From positions 1 to 55,305 of the forward strand of contig NZ_LMFO01000014.1 in NCBI RefSeq assembly GCF_001426865.1: a stretch of 55,305 nt of DNA. The letters are read 5' to 3'. Position 1 is the stretch's first letter. Each line of letters opens with the position of its first letter. The position numbers and the translations under genes were made by a program. The notes under the pieces are model-generated. The model did no database searches and was not told where the DNA came from. It saw only the letters and a list, made by a program, of their open reading frames with translations. Of this stretch, positions 17,801 through 25,384 are shown piece after piece. The DNA is from Paenibacillus sp. Root52. GTDB lineage: Bacteria > Bacillota > Bacilli > Paenibacillales > Paenibacillaceae.

Positions 17801-18595
17801 TGAAGCGTAACTCTGACGAATGGTATTATCATTCGATTCTCCGATCAGTCCACCTATCGTCTGATAACCACTCACTGTACCTTCAGCAGCATTTGCAATG
17901 ACTGTACTCTCGTAAAGTTCTCCAAATAATCCCCCGAGAGAATAACCATACTCATCTAAGGTGCTCACCACGACGTCAGTACTATTATTAATATATTCAC
18001 TATTATTGGAATACCCTGCAATGCCTCCTAATCTTCCATTTCCTTGTATATGCCCACTGATATGCACGCCCTCGATACGTGATCGTGAAATACTACCTGC
18101 AAGCCCACCTACCGACGCATTCCCTGTGAAGGATACATCATTTAATATAAGATTTTTAACCTCAGCATCATATAAATCAGAGAACAGCCCCACATCATAC
18201 TGAGTTTCATCTGTTGTTCTCAAACCAGAAATGGAATAACCATTTCCATCGAACCTACCTGTAAAAGGCATACGCTCATCTTCTATCATGTCAACAATTG
18301 GAGTCCAAGATCCTCCATTTAAATATGTGCTCATAGCTGCTTCAGAAATATCATTCTTCAACTTGTAATTGCCATCCAAATCCTCAACCACACAAGCTAA
18401 TTCTTCAGGCGTACTGATGAGCTTCCATTCCACACCATCAGAATCTGTTTCCGTTTGATAATAACAACTCTTGGCCTGTACCACTCCTTGTTGGAACAAA
18501 CCTGGTAGCAAACCTAAAACCATAAGGAACGTCAATAACACAATCCCTATGCGTCTATGAAGCCCAGAACGCTTCCCTTGATCCTTTTTATGCAT
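14873..18595 (-). CDS. S-layer-homology surface protein with GLUG and FN3 domains (1240 aa)
   Basis: A large exported protein. Signal peptide at about 1-42 (RIGIVLLTFLMVLGLL, cleavage near VQAKS). Residues about 95-430 carry GLUG-type repeats (GGLAGSI, GGIAGYS, GGLFGEL, GGLIGES, GGLIGEL, GGLIGEV), typical of beta-helical adhesins. Two FN3-like domains follow (PQNVVATPGDGQAAIEW at about 590; PQHVVATKGDKKVTLTW at about 715), joined by a (Asp-Pro)n linker and a Pro/Thr-rich stretch. An unassigned beta-rich region precedes three SLH domains (from about 1055; each with GYTDGSFRP/GYNDGSFKP and TRAE) that bind pyruvylated wall polymer. The protein is probably a wall-anchored adhesin or matrix component. 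It is monocistronic. Confidence 0.9.
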   Translation of the reverse strand: MHKKDQGKRSGLHRRIGIVLLTFLMVLGLLPGLFQQGVVQAKSCYYQTETDSDGVEWKLISTPEELACVVEDLDGNYKLKNDISEAAMSTYLNGGSWTPIVDMIEDERMPFTGRFDGNGYSISGLRTTDETQYDVGLFSDLYDAEVKNLILNDVSFTGNASVGGLAGSISRSRIEGVHISGHIQGNGRLGGIAGYSNNSEYINNSTDVVVSTLDEYGYSLGGLFGELYESTVIANAAEGTVSGYQTIGGLIGESNDNTIRQSYASGQVIGNYQVGGLIGELNYESESKLNQTIEDNYVVGSVKTYAAGEDEFSAETIGGLIGEVRKNGRNDDIQVIIQNNYVAASLAVDLSNGVSSPIDDQTIGSVIGKVKGSTDQVTIFNNYFDLNKISTNQQNGSDYATALTTEQMKQQSNFSGWNFDGVWTFRQRINDGYPILQSSKLMYAPTPPLPDPTINYLYPYPTYGTVTQSTSKVTVKLNEGGRFYFDNQLYDGEIVGQSDEDTKLHALANQSYVDLEANEEKSFLFTGLDENTWYRVFLAVEDKNGQLKNMGDRGYPTLANSTPLPQNVVATPGDGQAAIEWTTEPELDYRVYMYQGTAAPEDPDLWTNVTDSYIDGHIGGLTNGESYVFAVRSYASEEVNSDYVASNVVIPQEENTGGGNDGGGSNPDPDPDPDPDPNFPVPQHVVATKGDKKVTLTWGPIMNGVASVYMYEGSSAPADPSQWVLVTSYILNSSWEIKDLKEGEKYIFAVKAVYDGGESEYGISNSVKINITPSNPETPGNGGGGGVITPIPVTPTPSPSPAPVTTSPTPTTPQAPQKEVIKVDVENGNQASTIASLEISRTRSTDGTIKDELLLDKSKTQTIIDQLKRTGSHTAVVLIPDTKDEVSQWDLNLSPQSSAMLAEQGVDLVISNPNVKITIPASSLLGRTDDIYFRLVPVKKETERSEIQTRVQSNETITQVVGTTNIQILGRPMTIETNLQSRPVTLVLPVEASQIAGVNSEELGVYIEHSDGTKELVHGKLVTINNDNQQGIEIQVNKFSTFSVVKVKDWTDNSLKAQPYIQGYTDGSFRPERNVTRAEMATLITRITGASTLEDSHRFTDVNSSHWAESAISAAAQSGYVQGYNDGSFKPDQAITRAEMAALLQPLVTSDLMTAVPSTFTDVNGHWAQQAVEQLSSAGIVTGYTDGTFRPSQPITRAEAVTMLNKLIGLQVATDAVGQWSDVPATHWAYAAIEAASIRK
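16566..16595. repeat. Hexanucleotide tandem repeat (GGGTCT)5
   Basis: Five exact copies of GGGTCT encode the Asp-Pro linker between the two FN3 domains of the SLH protein. Because the unit is six bases, gain or loss changes linker length by two residues and keeps the frame. Confidence 0.9.
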
Positions 18596-18761
18596 GTTTG
18601 AATCTTCCCTTCTCTTTCTTTATGTGAGAAGAGTATACCTGTCAGCTCTGAACGGATTCTGAACATTTTCGACATTTTTCGCGAAAAAGAGCTTTTCTCG
18701 CATTTTTGCAAAAAATATTTTCAAATATGAATGATTTTTTCATTTTCGCGCGTTTTACAAC

Positions 18762-18798
18762 ACAAAAAAAGCAAGCCTCTATACCAGAGACCTGCTTA
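18762..18798 (-). terminator. Intrinsic terminator after the 74-residue gene
   Basis: On the minus strand AAGCAGGTCTC pairs with GAGGCTTGCTT (11 bp, two G-T pairs), followed by seven T. It ends the transcript from lipL and the 74-residue gene. The rest of 18596-18829 shows no supported gene. Confidence 0.7.
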
Positions 18799-18829
18799 TC
18801 ATTAGAACCTATCCGTGCAAGACATTCAC

Positions 18830-19054
18830 TTAAGAAGCGCAACCTTCACACGCAACATAGTTGTCGCCAACTTGTTTGCTGATTGCGATAAGATCGCCTA
18901 GCTTAATATCTTCCTCGCCTGTAAACTCTAGGTCAGCAATCCGCGCAATAATTAATGCAGCAGCTTCTTCTTTGCTTGTAGCCATCTGACTGAATTCAGA
19001 CTTTTCGCCCGAAGATACAACCTCGTACTCAAATGTATATCTCAATGTTTCCAT
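18830..19054 (-). CDS. Small hypothetical protein (74 aa) with C-terminal Cys pair
   Basis: Not recognised. AAGGAGA lies 7-8 nt before the ATG. An N-terminal beta strand (LRYTFEYEVV), a helical middle (SKEEAAALIIARIADL) and a C-terminal tail ending ACEGCAS with a CxxC pair. Acidic, no membrane segment. It follows lipL by 79 nt on the same strand and is closed by a terminator. The CxxC tail could be redox-active or bind metal (inference). Confidence 0.65.
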   Translation of the reverse strand: METLRYTFEYEVVSSGEKSEFSQMATSKEEAAALIIARIADLEFTGEEDIKLGDLIAISKQVGDNYVACEGCAS

Positions 19055-19133
19055 TCTGTCACTCTCCTTCCGAAATCACATCATATCATCTCTATTAACC
19101 AATTCCAAGTCAGTGTATTCCAATCGAATCATT

Positions 19134-19991
19134 CTAATCATATCGTAATTTCATCTGCTGCATCGTCTGTTCAACCGTCTCCCGGTTCACAGTCAATACT
19201 CGGCTCGTTTCTGCCGAAGGATACTGGTCACGTAGTGTGCGCACCAAGGAAGCTGTATATGCCGCCGCAGAGGGAACACCGGCTAGCTCTTGCAGACTCG
19301 CCATCGTACCTGAATGTACATCCGGATAGCCTGATTTCATCCCATTGGCTGCTTGCTCATAGAAACGTCTTACTTCTGCGGCAAGCACATCGCCCTTGCC
19401 TTCCACGATCACAAACGCAGTAATAATGTAAGCCTTAGCCTGTCTTCGCTGTGCGATTCCGCAAAATTTCAATCCCCCGACACTAACATCATAGTCCCCT
19501 GGGCAAAATGCACCTTCGACTTCTCCCGTCTGAGCCTGATTGGACCATGGATTCAGAGAACGGGCAATCAAGGCAGCCATATGGCGGAAATCATCATGAA
19601 TATTGATTGCGTGCCTAGGATTAGGCAAGATTAGCGATAAGTTAACCACACCTGGATTGAGTGGAACCGCCGCACCGCCAGAAGGTCGAACACAGACGGA
19701 GCTCCCTTCATTTCGGATACGTTCCATGGCCTCTACTGCATGTGGCAGTTTGCGATCACGCAAACCAGCAACAAATGCATCCGTATGCCGCCAAATATGA
19801 GCCACCGGTTCATGCCCCTGTCCTACAAGTCGACACATCACTTCTTCCCAAGCAAAAGCCTCAAGTACACTTCTATTTGATCCCATAAGCGGTGTCTCCC
19901 ATATCTGAAGACGGCTGGGTGGACGATGTTCCGACGAACTCTGCTCCATTGTTTTACCAAATCGATCCTCTGGTGTTGAAGGTACACTCAT
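19134..19991 (-). CDS. lipL: Octanoyl-[GcvH]:protein N-octanoyltransferase LipL
   Basis: Amidotransferase that moves octanoyl groups from GcvH to E2 subunits during lipoate assembly; cytosolic. 285 residues, close to the roughly 281 of B. subtilis LipL. The cofactor-transferase fold is marked by CVRPSGGAAVPLNPGVVNLSL (split: RPSGGAAV and GVVNLSLIL), catalytic Cys163 in FCPGDYDVSVGG, and FCGIAQRR. The CPGxYD context distinguishes it from LplA and LipB. GGAGG lies 9 nt before the ATG. LipM, its usual donor enzyme, is not in the window. LipM is the main alternative, but the Cys position fits LipL better. Confidence 0.85.
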   Translation of the reverse strand: MSVPSTPEDRFGKTMEQSSSEHRPPSRLQIWETPLMGSNRSVLEAFAWEEVMCRLVGQGHEPVAHIWRHTDAFVAGLRDRKLPHAVEAMERIRNEGSSVCVRPSGGAAVPLNPGVVNLSLILPNPRHAINIHDDFRHMAALIARSLNPWSNQAQTGEVEGAFCPGDYDVSVGGLKFCGIAQRRQAKAYIITAFVIVEGKGDVLAAEVRRFYEQAANGMKSGYPDVHSGTMASLQELAGVPSAAAYTASLVRTLRDQYPSAETSRVLTVNRETVEQTMQQMKLRYD

Positions 19992-20093
19992 AGAAGACAG
20001 CCTCCGTTATATATAGATGAATGAGAGCCTACAAGTCATTATACATTCTCGAACCAACCATAACTCACACCACAATTATAAAATAATTTCATA

Positions 20094-20130
20094 TAAATAA
20101 GCCGGGTTCCTGAGGGAACACGGCTTATTA
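20094..20130. terminator. Terminator-like hairpin between folE and lipL
   Basis: AATAAGCCGGGTTCC and GGAACACGGCTTATT form a long stem with a TGAG loop. The T-tract on the minus strand is interrupted (TTATTTATAT), so termination may be partial. The surrounding 19992-20261 has no gene. Confidence 0.55.
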
Positions 20131-20261
20131 TGGTACAACCTCAGATGCTTGCTCTATAATGCGCTGCTCCGCATACAGACATTCGAGTTCGTCCTAATGC
20201 GAAGCAGCAAGGTAGAACGCAGGTGAGAGTATGCAGCTTGTCTATTAAGCCAAGCTCAGCC

Positions 20262-20855
20262 TCAATCTTTAACAAGTGACAGGAACTCGGCACGCTGTGC
20301 AGGGTTCTCACGGAAGGAGCCACGTACGGCAGACGTTACCGTCTTGCTGCCCGGTTTCTTCACGCCGCGGGAACACATGCACAAGTGCTCGCCTTCCACA
20401 ACGACCATAACGCCGTGAGGCTCAACTGCCTCTGTCAAAATATCAGCGATCTGTGATGTAATACGTTCTTGAACCTGGAGGCGACGCGTTACCGCTTCGA
20501 CCAAACGAGCCATTTTGCTAAGACCAACGATCTTGCCGCTTGGCACATACCCAATGTGTACCTTACCAAAGAACGGCGCCATATGGTGCTCACATTGGCT
20601 ATAGTAGACGATATCCTTAACGATAACCAACTCTTCATGATTCTCGTCAAAGGTTACCCCCAGCACATCACGTGGATCTACCTCATACCCACCAAAAATC
20701 TCTTCATACATCCGGGTTACGCGTGCAGGCGTTTCAAGCAGCCCTTCCCGCGTACTATCCTCGCCAATCAATTTTAAGATCTGTTCCACATGGTACTCGA
20801 TCTTCTCCCGATTGTCGGATACTTTTGAATTCAAATAATCTTTCACGCCAGCCAC
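20262..20855 (-). CDS. folE: GTP cyclohydrolase I FolE
   Basis: Converts GTP to dihydroneopterin triphosphate, the first step of folate and of queuosine precursor synthesis; cytosolic decamer. Core motifs: EGLLETPARVTRMYEEIFGGY, VYYSQCEHHMAPFFGKVHIGY (Zn-binding Cys and His), GLSKMARLVEAVTRRLQVQERIT, and LCMCSRGVKKPGS (second Zn-binding Cys). The start is GTG at 20855 (197 residues) because GAAAGGAGG lies 9 nt upstream; the ATG of the longer frame precedes the ribosome binding site. It may share a transcript with yneF (56 nt). A queG-containing gene is nearby, giving a loose link to queuosine. Confidence 0.95.
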   Translation of the reverse strand: MAGVKDYLNSKVSDNREKIEYHVEQILKLIGEDSTREGLLETPARVTRMYEEIFGGYEVDPRDVLGVTFDENHEELVIVKDIVYYSQCEHHMAPFFGKVHIGYVPSGKIVGLSKMARLVEAVTRRLQVQERITSQIADILTEAVEPHGVMVVVEGEHLCMCSRGVKKPGSKTVTSAVRGSFRENPAQRAEFLSLVKD

Positions 20856-20910
20856 TGCCGAACGCCTCCTTTCGAACCACATAGTGTAAAGCAGTTACCA
20901 TACACTGCTA

Positions 20911-21174
20911 TTATTTTCGGCGGCCCGAATTTTTACGCGCAGGATGTTGTTGCGGTTGAGGCATTTTCGCACCCGGTTGCTGGTTCTTCATCATCTGCTG
21001 GGCACGCTGCATTTGCTTACCATTCAGGTTATACCCCATTTGCTTCGCCATCTTCTGAAGTGCGTCTGGATCGCTTTGCATTTTCTCAAGCTGTTTACGC
21101 AAGTAGAACACCCCGATGAAGAAGCCCCCGACCAGACCAACAATCAATGTAATAATCGGTATTACAATTTCCAT
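20911..21174 (-). CDS. YneF family (UPF0154) small membrane protein
   Basis: 87 residues. An N-terminal TM helix (about residues 3-24, IPIITLIVGLVGGFFIGVFY) followed by the family core LRKQLEKMQSDPDALQKMAKQMGYNLNGK and a Gln/Pro/Lys-rich basic tail longer than in Bacillus YneF. UPF0154 proteins are conserved in Firmicutes and of unknown function. It lies between the HD-GYP-like gene (177 nt upstream) and folE. Confidence 0.85.
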   Translation of the reverse strand: MEIVIPIITLIVGLVGGFFIGVFYLRKQLEKMQSDPDALQKMAKQMGYNLNGKQMQRAQQMMKNQQPGAKMPQPQQHPARKNSGRRK

Positions 21175-21351
21175 CTCTTAGACACCTCTTTATGCAATCT
21201 AAAAAGCATGATGATCCGCGCATATACATAACATCCTAATGCCTGTTCATACACGTGTCACGGACCGGATTTCCTGAAAATTATCATAGCATTTCCGCAC
21301 GCATGGAGCAAACGGATTTTCCAGCTTTCGCTTTCTTTGGTTATCCGAATT

Positions 21352-22383
21352 CTACGTCATGACCGTTTCAATAAAAACGGTGGTATGCTCCGCTAGATCA
21401 ATTTCAATAACATCGAGAGAGTAGCGTGTGCTCCCCCGAGCGATCCGGACAACAGGTCGGCCTGGCAATCCACGATGCTGTCGCACGATAACGCCTGACT
21501 CTTTGGTTGAAAGTCGTACAGCCGTCCCATTCGGATATACGGATACACTTTTGTTAAATTCAATCAGAATGTCCCGATCCAGCCTCGTGCCTGACATCGC
21601 CATCATCTCTTCACAAGCTTCATGTGGCAACATGCTGCTTCCAGATAGTCCATTGATCAGATTATCATAGATGTTCGCCGTGCTAACAATTTTGGCAAAG
21701 ACATGAATGTCGCTGCCTTTGATTCCTCTAGGCAACCCCGTACCATCGACATGTTCATGATGCTGCAGAGCCGTGTGAGCGACGAGCAGGCTGAACTCCC
21801 GCTTGTTCTTAATCACTTCGAATCCCCGCCATGTATGATGAAGCGAAGAATTGGCAGCAGAGCCACCACCCGGAGGCTCACCGACTTTGCCGATGTCGTG
21901 CAGAAGCGCGCCTACAGCGAGATCCTTCAATTGATTGTAGTTAAGCCCCATATTCAGTCCGATCACCGACGACAACAAGCATACATTCATCGCATGAACA
22001 TACTGTGCATTGTCCTTCGTGCGAATATCCGTAAGTTGTACAAGCAGCTCACGCCCGTTCAATACATCGTTCAACAGTTTATCAATGCTAAGCGCTACTT
22101 TCTTCGGACTCCAGTCCTTTCCGGAACGAACCGCTTCTAGGGTAACGCTCATTTCATTAATAACTGCTCTTTTCGTGGCTTCATCCAGAATGTCTTCTGT
22201 CTCCACATCTTTAAACGCTTCATCCTGGATGTACAGCATGGTTACGCCAATACGCTTGAGCGTATTAACCATAAATACGGTAAGCTGGACGCCGGCAGAC
22301 AGCAAAACAGTTCCGTTAGCTGAATATACGGTCTTCCCCAGAAGCTCCCCCGCCTCCACACTCTCCACGTTTACATACTTCAT
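21352..22383 (-). CDS. HD-GYP-like phosphodiesterase with altered metal site
   Basis: A 343-residue protein of the HD-GYP superfamily, members of which hydrolyse c-di-GMP at a di- or tri-metal site. An N-terminal region (about 1-120) is followed by the HD core: LLHDIGKVG (His-Asp, Lys), LHHTWRGFEVI, and QHHEHVDGTGLPRG. The signature reads GLP, not GYP. The Asp that normally follows 29 residues after the HHE motif (equivalent to Asp305 of PmGH) is Asn here (STANIYDNL), and the third-metal Glu near YVHAMNV is Ala. GGGGGA precedes the ATG by 5 nt. It begins 15 nt after queG-ogt, so they are probably co-transcribed. Activity on c-di-GMP is uncertain. Confidence 0.8.
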   Translation of the reverse strand: MKYVNVESVEAGELLGKTVYSANGTVLLSAGVQLTVFMVNTLKRIGVTMLYIQDEAFKDVETEDILDEATKRAVINEMSVTLEAVRSGKDWSPKKVALSIDKLLNDVLNGRELLVQLTDIRTKDNAQYVHAMNVCLLSSVIGLNMGLNYNQLKDLAVGALLHDIGKVGEPPGGGSAANSSLHHTWRGFEVIKNKREFSLLVAHTALQHHEHVDGTGLPRGIKGSDIHVFAKIVSTANIYDNLINGLSGSSMLPHEACEEMMAMSGTRLDRDILIEFNKSVSVYPNGTAVRLSTKESGVIVRQHRGLPGRPVVRIARGSTRYSLDVIEIDLAEHTTVFIETVMT

Positions 22384-22398
22384 GCACGTCCCCCGCTC

Positions 22399-24300
22399 TT
22401 ACGATTGCTGCTCCAATGTGAGCAATTGCTCCTTGGTTTGCAGACCGCCTACATAACCCAACAGGGTACCGTCTTTGTCACTGTTGCGGTGACAGGGAAT
22501 AATGATCGGCATCGGATTTTTACTGATAGCATCCGAAACTGCACGAACCGCCTTCGGTCTTCCGATCGTTTCCGCAACCTGTTGGTGTGATGAGGTCTCT
22601 CCATAAGATATATCGGATAGAACATGCCATACTTGTAGCTGAAACGGTGTTCCATGCAAATTTAGCTTTAATTCGAAGTTTTTTCGTTCTCCGGCAAAAT
22701 ACTGCTGAACCTGCTTCGCAGCCTCACTCAGCTTCTCTTCATTCTTCTCGTAACGATATTCACCGATCCAAGTTCGAGCCCATTGTTGCAAATGTGCCTC
22801 GCGCACATGAAATGTTCCAAAATCAACGTGGCATAAACCTTCATCTGTGGCACATAGCGTCAATGTCCCTATCGGCGTCAGCAGTTCATCATAATACACA
22901 GGTGTACCCTGCAGCCCCGTGACTGCTGAAGGTTTCCAAGCCGCTGCTTCCGGTTTGGCCGGCTGCACAGGTAGCTCACCGCTCTGATCAGATGCCATTT
23001 CCGATTGCAAACTCTTCTGTAACTCGTGTAGTGACTCAAACTGTTGTTGTTCCACTGGTTGTTTCACTGATTGTTCCACCGACTGCTTCTCACTTACTTG
23101 CCCAGCCTGTGGTTGATCGGGTAAGGTCTCGGACGAACTTAGTCGTTCCTTGGCCTTCTGCAGCATGCTTAGCACGTTCCCATCTTGTTCGTTAGCGGCA
23201 GCTTCCCCAATTACTCTCATTGCGTCTTCTCCTCCAATTCTGCTCAGCGCCCAAGCTGCGGTTCCCCGCAGTTCAGGACGCGGGTCTCGCTTCAATACTT
23301 CCGTGAGTTTTGGTACAGCACTCTTATCCTTGAAATTACCTAAGGCAATCACTGCATTACGTTGGATTGGTTTCTTTCCCCGCCATGCGGCAGAGCTTTG
23401 GCCAAAACGTTCTTTAAATTCACGGTTACCAATGTCTAGGAGTGGCAGTAACAAAGGCTTAACAATCTCCGGATCAGGCTGTAGATCGGGATGATGATCC
23501 CAATTTTTGCCTCGATTCTTCGGACAGACAATCTGACATGTATCACAGCCGTATAACCGGTTGCCTATTTTCAACATAAACTCTTCATCTACAAACCCTT
23601 TGGTTTGGGTTACAAAAGAAATACATCGCTGTGCATTAAGTTGCCCTGGTCCCACCAACGCTCCGGTTGGGCAGGCATCAATACATTTCGTACATTCTCC
23701 ACAATCCTCGGTTACAGGTGTATCCGGCTGGAATGGAATATTGGTCACCAGCTCACCCAGATAGATCCATGATCCGAACTTAGGGGATATAATGGCACAG
23801 TTTTTGCCGCTGAATCCGATCCCTGCACGCTGGGATACCGCCCGATCAACGAGCGCTCCCGTATCGACCATGCTCTCAATCATAGCCTCAGGTACACGTT
23901 CACGGATGAAATTCACCAGCTTGTCCATCGCTTCACGCAGCACATAATGATAATCTCTGCCCCAAGCTGAACGTGCCAAAATCCCACGATATGCACCCGG
24001 CTCCGACTTCGGTGGGTTGACCATCTTCGACGGGTAAGCCACCGCAATGGCTATGAGAGAAGCAGGCTCACCATCCTGTAGCGCAGGCCGTACCCTTTTC
24101 TCAATATCCGGCTCTTCAAATCCCGAAGCGTAGCCCTTGTCCCGAGACTGTTCTAGTAACGACTTAAGTGATACAAACGGCTCTGCAGAAGCAAATCCAA
24201 TATCATCAATGCCCAGCCCGGGGGCAGCCGCCTTAATCTCTTGTTTTAACTGTTCCCATACGGAACCTGCCTGCGCCGCCCCGGTCTGTACGCTTGTCAT
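22399..24300 (-). CDS. queG: Fusion of epoxyqueuosine reductase QueG and O6-alkylguanine-DNA alkyltransferase Ogt
   Basis: 633 residues. Residues 1-390 are QueG, the cobalamin-dependent last step of tRNA queuosine synthesis: VDTGALVDRAVSQRAGIGFSGKN (split: DTGALVDRA, GIGFSGKN), two [4Fe-4S] clusters (CGECTKCIDACP; CDTCQIVCP) and a HEAT-like C-terminal part (AVIALGNFKDKSAVPKL, AAWALSRIGGEDAM). A Gln/Glu/Ser-rich linker (about 395-465) leads to an Ogt domain (about 468-633) with GRPKAVRAVSDAI (Arg finger) and IIPCHR (acceptor Cys603). The usual Tyr in the SYxxLA helix is His (SSHQQVA), and the residues after PCHR are NS rather than V-V/I. One frame throughout, no stop. First of a queG-ogt/HD-GYP pair, downstream of lepB. 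Confidence 0.9.
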   Translation of the reverse strand: MTSVQTGAAQAGSVWEQLKQEIKAAAPGLGIDDIGFASAEPFVSLKSLLEQSRDKGYASGFEEPDIEKRVRPALQDGEPASLIAIAVAYPSKMVNPPKSEPGAYRGILARSAWGRDYHYVLREAMDKLVNFIRERVPEAMIESMVDTGALVDRAVSQRAGIGFSGKNCAIISPKFGSWIYLGELVTNIPFQPDTPVTEDCGECTKCIDACPTGALVGPGQLNAQRCISFVTQTKGFVDEEFMLKIGNRLYGCDTCQIVCPKNRGKNWDHHPDLQPDPEIVKPLLLPLLDIGNREFKERFGQSSAAWRGKKPIQRNAVIALGNFKDKSAVPKLTEVLKRDPRPELRGTAAWALSRIGGEDAMRVIGEAAANEQDGNVLSMLQKAKERLSSSETLPDQPQAGQVSEKQSVEQSVKQPVEQQQFESLHELQKSLQSEMASDQSGELPVQPAKPEAAAWKPSAVTGLQGTPVYYDELLTPIGTLTLCATDEGLCHVDFGTFHVREAHLQQWARTWIGEYRYEKNEEKLSEAAKQVQQYFAGERKNFELKLNLHGTPFQLQVWHVLSDISYGETSSHQQVAETIGRPKAVRAVSDAISKNPMPIIIPCHRNSDKDGTLLGYVGGLQTKEQLLTLEQQS

Positions 24301-24470
24301 GATTCTTTCCCTCTTTTCTATTCCCTGCTCTTATTCCCTTAACGATTGAACGCCCGCCTCATTCAAGGAGGACAGGCGTCTATATGCATATGCAACTCAG
24401 GCATACTCGCCCCGAGCTTTATTATAGTTAAACGCAAAACGTCGAGTGAAGTTGTTGTTATAACAACATT

Positions 24471-25106
24471 TTACAGTTTCTTCATTTCGGAAAATGGCCA
24501 GAAGATGAATTCTGCCTTACCTACAATCTCGCCAGAAGTGATGCTTCCGAATACACGGCTATCTTTACTTTTACCCTCATGACGGTTATCTCCCATGACA
24601 AAATAACGATCCGCCTCCAGCGTAATCGGGCCAAAATCGGGATCTTGTACCTCGATATCCGTATACGTCTCCGTCTGTCGCTCACCATTCACATACAGGT
24701 GGTGTTCACGCACTTCAACCGTATCCCCGGGAAGCCCTACGATCCGTTTCACGAGAAAGTCTTTCTTCTCCTGACCCTCACTTGGGTCACGAAGGACAAT
24801 TACATCAAAGCGAGAAGGTGAACCAAAATCATAACCAATCTTATTCACAAACAAACGGTCACGCTCGACCAACGTAGGCTGCATGGACTGCCCTTTAACC
24901 ATCGATAGGTTAAATACAAATAAATTCAACAACATCATAACGACAAAAGCGATAATGATTGTTTTGGCCCAGTCCCATAGCTCTGCTGCCCATGAGGTAC
25001 CGGAATGATTCGCTGTTGCCAGTTCAGTTCGCTCTTCGGAAGACACCTGCTTCGTGGAAGGGTTGTCAGAATTCAAAAGGACACCTCGTTTATTAAGAAT
25101 AATCAT
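24471..25106 (-). CDS. lepB: Type I signal peptidase (LepB/SipS-like)
   Basis: Membrane-bound serine protease that removes signal peptides from exported proteins. About 211 residues. A single TM helix (about 46-66, TIIIAFVVMMLLNLFVF) follows a hydrophilic cytosolic N-terminus; then the catalytic Ser in GQSMQPTL, Lys in VKRIVGLPGDTVEV, and the family box YFVMGDNRHEGKSKDSRVFG. One TM helix is typical for Bacillota SipS. The start is unsure: ATG at 25106 has a poor ribosome binding site, whereas TTG at 25076 lies 5 nt after GAGGTG. It precedes queG-ogt by 170 nt on the same strand. Confidence 0.93.
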   Translation of the reverse strand: MIILNKRGVLLNSDNPSTKQVSSEERTELATANHSGTSWAAELWDWAKTIIIAFVVMMLLNLFVFNLSMVKGQSMQPTLVERDRLFVNKIGYDFGSPSRFDVIVLRDPSEGQEKKDFLVKRIVGLPGDTVEVREHHLYVNGERQTETYTDIEVQDPDFGPITLEADRYFVMGDNRHEGKSKDSRVFGSITSGEIVGKAEFIFWPFSEMKKL

Positions 25107-25220
25107 ATTCTCTTTAAGTCTACTTCATTTGGAAGAGTGAAACAATTGGTTATGCCCACCAATGGCAGATGAGCTAAAATTGTGAGGAATATGGAGCGGA
25201 TGTATATCATACAAATAGAA

Positions 25221-25261
25221 AGGCATATCCTCAAGCGTGGTCACGCTGATCGGATATGCCT
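25221..25261 (-). terminator. Long nested hairpin downstream of the GNAT gene
   Basis: AGGCATATCC and GGATATGCCT (10 bp) enclose an inner stem AGCGTG / CACGCT. On the minus strand it is followed by TTTCTATTTGT, so it may end the GNAT transcript after passing repeat copy 2. No gene lies in 25107-25297. Confidence 0.5.
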
Positions 25262-25297
25262 AATATGAAATGAAAATCTTCTTTTTTTCTTTAGTTT

Positions 25298-25368
25298 AAG
25301 AGGTTGTTCAAAAAGTCCACGTTTGATTACAAAGCACACCTACTACTGGCCTTTTTGAACACGCACTT
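25298..25368. repeat. Terminal-inverted-repeat element, copy 2 (internally deleted, inverted)
   Basis: A 71-bp version holding both ends of the element at 949-1169 in the opposite orientation: AAGAGGTTGTTCAAAAAGTCC and GATTAC at one end, GGCCTTTTTGAACACGCACTT at the other. The middle is missing. It lies 16 nt downstream of the GNAT stop codon. Confidence 0.75.
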
Positions 25369-25384
25369 TGAGGCCGAACTTCCG

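Noticed and set aside
18642..18842. A 66-codon minus-strand frame upstream of the SLH gene
   Set aside because: It overlaps the terminator of the 74-residue gene, has no ribosome binding site and has an unlikely composition.
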